Of a stretch of DNA of 9,553 nt, positions 7,901 to 9,553 are shown one piece after another. The position numbers were made by a program, and so were the translations under genes. The notes under the pieces are model-generated. The model was not told the DNA's origin. It did not search any database and saw only the letters and a program-made list of their open reading frames with translations. This stretch comes from Deltaproteobacteria bacterium (GTDB lineage: Bacteria > Desulfobacterota > Desulfobacteria > Desulfobacterales > UBA11574). The stretch lies in the NCBI GenBank assembly GCA_019313025.1, contig JAFDCA010000448.1:1-9553 (forward strand). Reading direction: 5' to 3'. Numbering within the stretch: the first letter of the stretch is position 1; every line of letters starts with the position of its first letter.

Positions 7901-8993
7901 TTTCAGCAATGTTGGTGGCGACGATAATCTTTCTGCCCAAACTCGGTGAGAAAACTCGAGATTGCTCCGAAGCCGAAAGCCTTGCAAACAGCGGTAGGAT
8001 CGTTGCGTTTGTATCATTCTTTTCCTTGAGAAGTTCACAGGTTTCACGAATATCCTGTTCTGTGGGCATGAAGACAAGCATGTCTCCAGAATCGGTCTCT
8101 TTAAACAGGCGGTCAACGGCATAGACAGCCATGTCAACATGCGTCTGTTCATCATCGTTCCCAGATTTTGAGTCCATGAGCAAATATCGAACGTCTACAG
8201 GGTACATCCGACCGGATACTTCGATGACCGGCGCATGGTCGAATGCCTTTGAGAATTTTTCGGTATCTATGGTTGCAGAGGTGATGACAATCTTAAGGTC
8301 TTTTCTTTTTTTTAAAAGGGTCTTTAAAATGCCCAGGATAAAATCGATGTTCAGGCTTCTTTCATGGGCTTCATCAACAATGATGGTATCATATTCATTC
8401 AAAAACGGGTCATTTTGAGTTTCAGCCAACAAGATACCGTCGGTCATGATCTTGATAAATGTGTTGGGGCTTGTTTTATCCTTGAACCTGATCTTGTAAC
8501 CCACCGACTTTCCCAACGATTCTCCGAATTCTTCGGCAATCCTCTTTGAGACCGTCATTGCGGCAATTCTTCTGGGCTGGGTGCAACCGATTTTCCCATC
8601 GATTCCGCAACCTGCGGCCAGACAGAATTTCGGTATTTGTGTGGTCTTTCCGGAACCGGTCTCACCAGATATGATGACCACGGGATGGTTTGAGATAGAA
8701 TCTATGATTTCATCTTTTTTAGATAGAATCGGGAGGGCGTCGTTATAGATCGGATCGGGCCGGTTGATTTTGCGCCATGATTTTTTTTTAATGGATCTTT
8801 GAAGCTTTTTCTCAAGAAGAATTAGTCTTTTGTTAATTTTTTCATCGGGCGGCGTTTTCGTTTTTGATCGTTTAATTCGGGCAATTTCAATGCCAATTTT
8901 GTGCCTGTCTGAAATTAGGGCCTTGGGTAACAGCGACTCCATTTTTTGCAACATTTTACTCATTAAACCTGCCGAAACCTTATTTGGTGTCAC
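4929..8993 (-). CDS. hrpA: ATP-dependent RNA helicase HrpA (DEAH box)
   Basis: Cytoplasmic 3'-5' RNA helicase of the DEAH/RHA group; in E. coli HrpA acts on stalled or collided ribosomes and in mRNA processing. Motifs: Walker A GETGSGKTT (110-118), TQPRR (138-142), Walker B DEAH (207-210), SAT (239-241), TNIAETSITIPG (360-371) and arginine-finger motif QRKGRCGR (407-414). After the core come a winged-helix/HA2-like part (about 440-560, with MPVDPRLSRML and LSIQDPRERP), an OB-like part (about 665-730) and a long C-terminal DUF3418-like region ending with VPETFVDLYDVDRF and RYMKALEIRAHRA. The full 1354 residues compare with 1300 in E. coli. The longest frame begins with GTG at 8993, which has no ribosome binding site. 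ATG at 8963 (1344 residues) has AGG at a good distance and matches the usual HrpA N-terminus better, so I favour it. No damage is seen; probably monocistronic. Confidence 0.96.
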   Translation of the reverse strand: MTPNKVSAGLMSKMLQKMESLLPKALISDRHKIGIEIARIKRSKTKTPPDEKINKRLILLEKKLQRSIKKKSWRKINRPDPIYNDALPILSKKDEIIDSISNHPVVIISGETGSGKTTQIPKFCLAAGCGIDGKIGCTQPRRIAAMTVSKRIAEEFGESLGKSVGYKIRFKDKTSPNTFIKIMTDGILLAETQNDPFLNEYDTIIVDEAHERSLNIDFILGILKTLLKKRKDLKIVITSATIDTEKFSKAFDHAPVIEVSGRMYPVDVRYLLMDSKSGNDDEQTHVDMAVYAVDRLFKETDSGDMLVFMPTEQDIRETCELLKEKNDTNATILPLFARLSASEQSRVFSPSLGRKIIVATNIAETSITIPGIKYVIDTGLARISRYSPRSRITSLPVTAISKSSANQRKGRCGRIENGVCIRLFSEEDFENRPLFTSPEILRANLAEVILRMISLKLGDISSFPFIDKPALKSIQDGFDLLYELGAIVLESSPKKKNKQRFSLTKKGRLMAKMPVDPRLSRMLIEAQTEGCLETLMVIASALSIQDPRERPAEKAQEADQAQKIFCDPSSDFITLLNIWNKYHEVSKKEKTTGRIKKFCKTHYLSFKRMREWRDIHGQLSVVLKEHGLDDKNKSVMDSRITKRALPKRQTRKNTAPTAEFSDLYAAVHKSLLSGLLSNIALKKEKNIFQATKGKEVMIFPGSSLFNTAKEWIVAAELVETSRLFARTCANIDNMWLEELGGNLCKYTYLHPHWERKRGEVVAYEQVSLFGLIIIPKRMVSYGNIHPDHATEIFIQSALVEGDVREKLPFMLHNQNLIDSVKDMEDRIRRRDILVDEADLFDFYIKRLKRCYDIRTLKTYIRQDKNDHFLRMKSEDITRYDPDEKELSLFPDRIDIGNLQLDCTYRFKPGTSDDGVTVNIPASMVSAVPSESLEWLVPGLYREKITTLIKGLPKAFRKKLLPVANTVDIIVSEMPKTKTTLITALGNFIYTRFGIDIPSSAWPNDILPDYLKMRISMTDAKGKELFSCRDPKLLSRHMSKKAERVESAEMVAAKKYWERTHITCWDFPDLPEHIHLKGKNMAQWMVYPGLQNVDPTEKSVNLRLFQSSEKAIKSHKEGVAILFTLYFSKDLKFLKKNLKLPKNMEKQVNYFGGSALFEKRIYERIIKKLFFKNIRSKDAFFAHADSIAQSILSEGRELLNHSLPVLEAYHETRTTIYALETAHNTNKTALQFLKGLRTELSKLVPETFVDLYDVDRFIHLVRYMKALEIRAHRAVVDFEKDRAKSDEIGIFTESLDGLLKGLSPTTSKEKRTAIEAYFWLIEEYKVSLFAQELKTSIPVSKKRLIETLKEIERMN

Positions 8994-9015
8994 TTGGACA
9001 AGTCTTATTCAAGTG
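8991..9015. promoter_or_regulatory. clustered CACTTG/CAAGTG half-sites upstream of hrpA
   Basis: The 25 bases contain CACTTG at 8991-8996, CAAGT at 8999-9003 and CAAGTG at 9010-9015. They give one tight inverted pair (ACTTG-2 bp-CAAGT) and one wide pair (CACTTG-13 bp-CAAGTG). If hrpA starts at ATG 8963, the cluster is in its leader, just downstream of a possible -10 box, where a repressor or an RNA stem could act. No known regulator motif is recognised. Confidence 0.25.
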
Positions 9016-9024
9016 AATTTCGAT

Positions 9025-9030
9025 AGTATA
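9025..9030 (-). promoter_or_regulatory. possible -10 box for hrpA
   Basis: TATACT on the minus strand matches five of six positions of the sigma70 -10 consensus. It lies about 30 bases upstream of GTG 8993 and 60 upstream of ATG 8963. I see no acceptable -35 box 15-19 bases further upstream, so the call is weak. Confidence 0.25.
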
Positions 9031-9161
9031 GTTTACAGGATGTGTTTTCCCCGTTTGACGTTATTGGCGGAGTAGCTAAGTCATTGAAATGATCAGACAC
9101 GCAGACACCGGAGTGAACGGGGGAAGCATAACCCGTGAACCCGTATATTTCAATAATGTCG

Positions 9162-9371
9162 ATGTCCGTCGCCATATGTTTTCAAAAAAAGGCGATATGA
9201 ACCATGACATTGCAGTGTGACCCAATATTTTAAGGATGTATGGAGTATTTGAGATAATATAAACAATCGTGCAACACATCCTAAATATTGGGTCACTGCG
9301 AAACTTTTGCCAGAAGACAACCATATCGCCTTTTTTGAAAACACATGGCGATAATTCTTTACTGCGGACAT
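9162..9371. repeat. roughly 210-bp long imperfect palindrome (possible MITE or structured RNA)
   Basis: Three blocks on the left pair in nested order with three on the right. The outer block is ATGTCCG (9162-9168) with CGGACAT (9365-9371). The middle block, 9169-9198 with 9323-9351, differs by one substitution and one base of length. The inner block, 9212-9239 with 9277-9299, includes GACCCAATATTT/AAATATTGGGTC and has two 2-base length differences. The loop is about 37 bases (9240-9276). Unpaired bulges sit at 9199-9211, 9300-9322 and 9352-9364. Each middle arm can also fold on itself through TCGCC/GGCGA. No transposase is in view. It may be a non-autonomous mobile element, a strong terminator or an RNA gene. 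Confidence 0.75.
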
Positions 9372-9469
9372 TGGATAAAAACGTTTCCATGTTATGAGGT
9401 TATATAAAAATATGGATGCTAAACTTGAGTTATTAAGCAACACCAACAAAGACATAGGAGTCCGGAAGG

Positions 9470-9553
9470 TTAGATGTGACTGATCCATTGATGTAAATGC
9501 GCGAAGTTTGTCTTGACGTCCTTTGCACCGCCAATAATATCTCCATGGCCCGG
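9470..9553 (-). CDS. C-terminal fragment of a probable metallo-beta-lactamase-fold protein
   Basis: A frame open at the right edge reads 27 codons leftward to TAA at 9472-9470. It begins PGHGDIIGGAKDV and continues to an HLHQWISHI tail. PGHG followed by a glycine-rich turn and an amphipathic helix is the usual end of metallo-beta-lactamase-fold hydrolases, in which this histidine is the last metal ligand. Everything else, including the HxHxDH motif and the start, lies outside the window. Specific function (thiolesterase, glyoxalase II-like, sulfur dioxygenase-like or other) cannot be assigned. Only 27 residues are visible, so confidence is moderate. Confidence 0.55.
   Translation of the reverse strand, partial: PGHGDIIGGAKDVKTNFAHLHQWISHI

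Larger units (their letters stand above)
8994..9469. other. 476-bp intergenic region upstream of hrpA
   Basis: It separates the end of the MBL-fold gene from hrpA, both leftward. It contains a possible hrpA -10 box (9025-9030), small perfect stems TCATT/AATGA (9081-9092) and ACGGG/CCCGT (9117-9136), and a roughly 210-bp imperfect palindrome (9162-9371). Open frames of 104 and 112 codons on the minus strand run through the palindrome, have no recognisable domain and overlap each other; I do not call them genes. Confidence 0.6.

Noticed and set aside
9162..9371. Retron msr-msd or integron attC site
   Set aside because: A long hairpin invites both ideas, but no reverse transcriptase or integrase is visible and I find no attC-type RYYYAAC/GTTRRRY end pair or retron-like a1/a2 arrangement.
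9076..9488. Two overlapping minus-strand open frames (104 and 112 codons)
   Set aside because: Both cross the long palindrome and overlap each other or the MBL-fold stop, with no ribosome binding site or domain.
1..9553. tRNA, rRNA, CRISPR array, transposase
   Set aside because: Reading both strands I saw no tRNA-like T-arm with matching acceptor ends, no rRNA segment, no regularly spaced direct repeats and no transposase motif.

Overview
The window is ordinary chromosomal DNA from a Gram-negative bacterium. Gene content and style suggest a sulfate-reducing deltaproteobacterium (Desulfobacterota, Desulfobacterales-like): a TAXI-type TRAP transporter, an RGGHDDQLS-type GT2 glycosyltransferase, a full-length HrpA with a DUF3418-like tail, and intergenic imperfect palindromes rich in GAAT/TGGAAT. 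The taxonomic guess is inference; no rRNA or marker gene is present.

Layout. (1) 1-1987, minus: fused DctQ-DctM (4TM/12TM) TRAP permease, cut by the left edge. (2) 1988-2390: a 403-bp spacer with a terminator-like hairpin just after the upstream gene, further small hairpins and a possible promoter for the permease. (3) 2391-3374, minus: TAXI-family periplasmic solute-binding protein, partner of the permease. (4) 3375-3868: divergent intergenic region with a TGGAAT-type inverted repeat. (5) 3869-4717, plus: GT2 glycosyltransferase, the only plus-strand gene. (6) 4718-4928: convergent gap holding a GAAT-rich imperfect palindrome. (7) 4929-8993, minus: HrpA, a DEAH-box RNA helicase. (8) 8994-9469: non-coding, holding a roughly 210-bp imperfect palindrome. 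(9) 9470-9553, minus: the last 27 codons of a probable metallo-beta-lactamase-fold protein, cut by the right edge.

The binding protein and permease should form one Na+- or H+-driven uptake system: the receptor captures an unknown, probably organic-anion, solute in the periplasm and the membrane protein imports it. The hairpin between them suggests the receptor is made in excess of the permease. The glycosyltransferase, HrpA and the MBL-fold fragment look like independent transcription units. I found no defence system, CRISPR array, tRNA, rRNA or transposase. The best candidate for something unexplained is the long palindrome between hrpA and the MBL-fold gene, followed by the two palindromes that bracket the lone glycosyltransferase gene.
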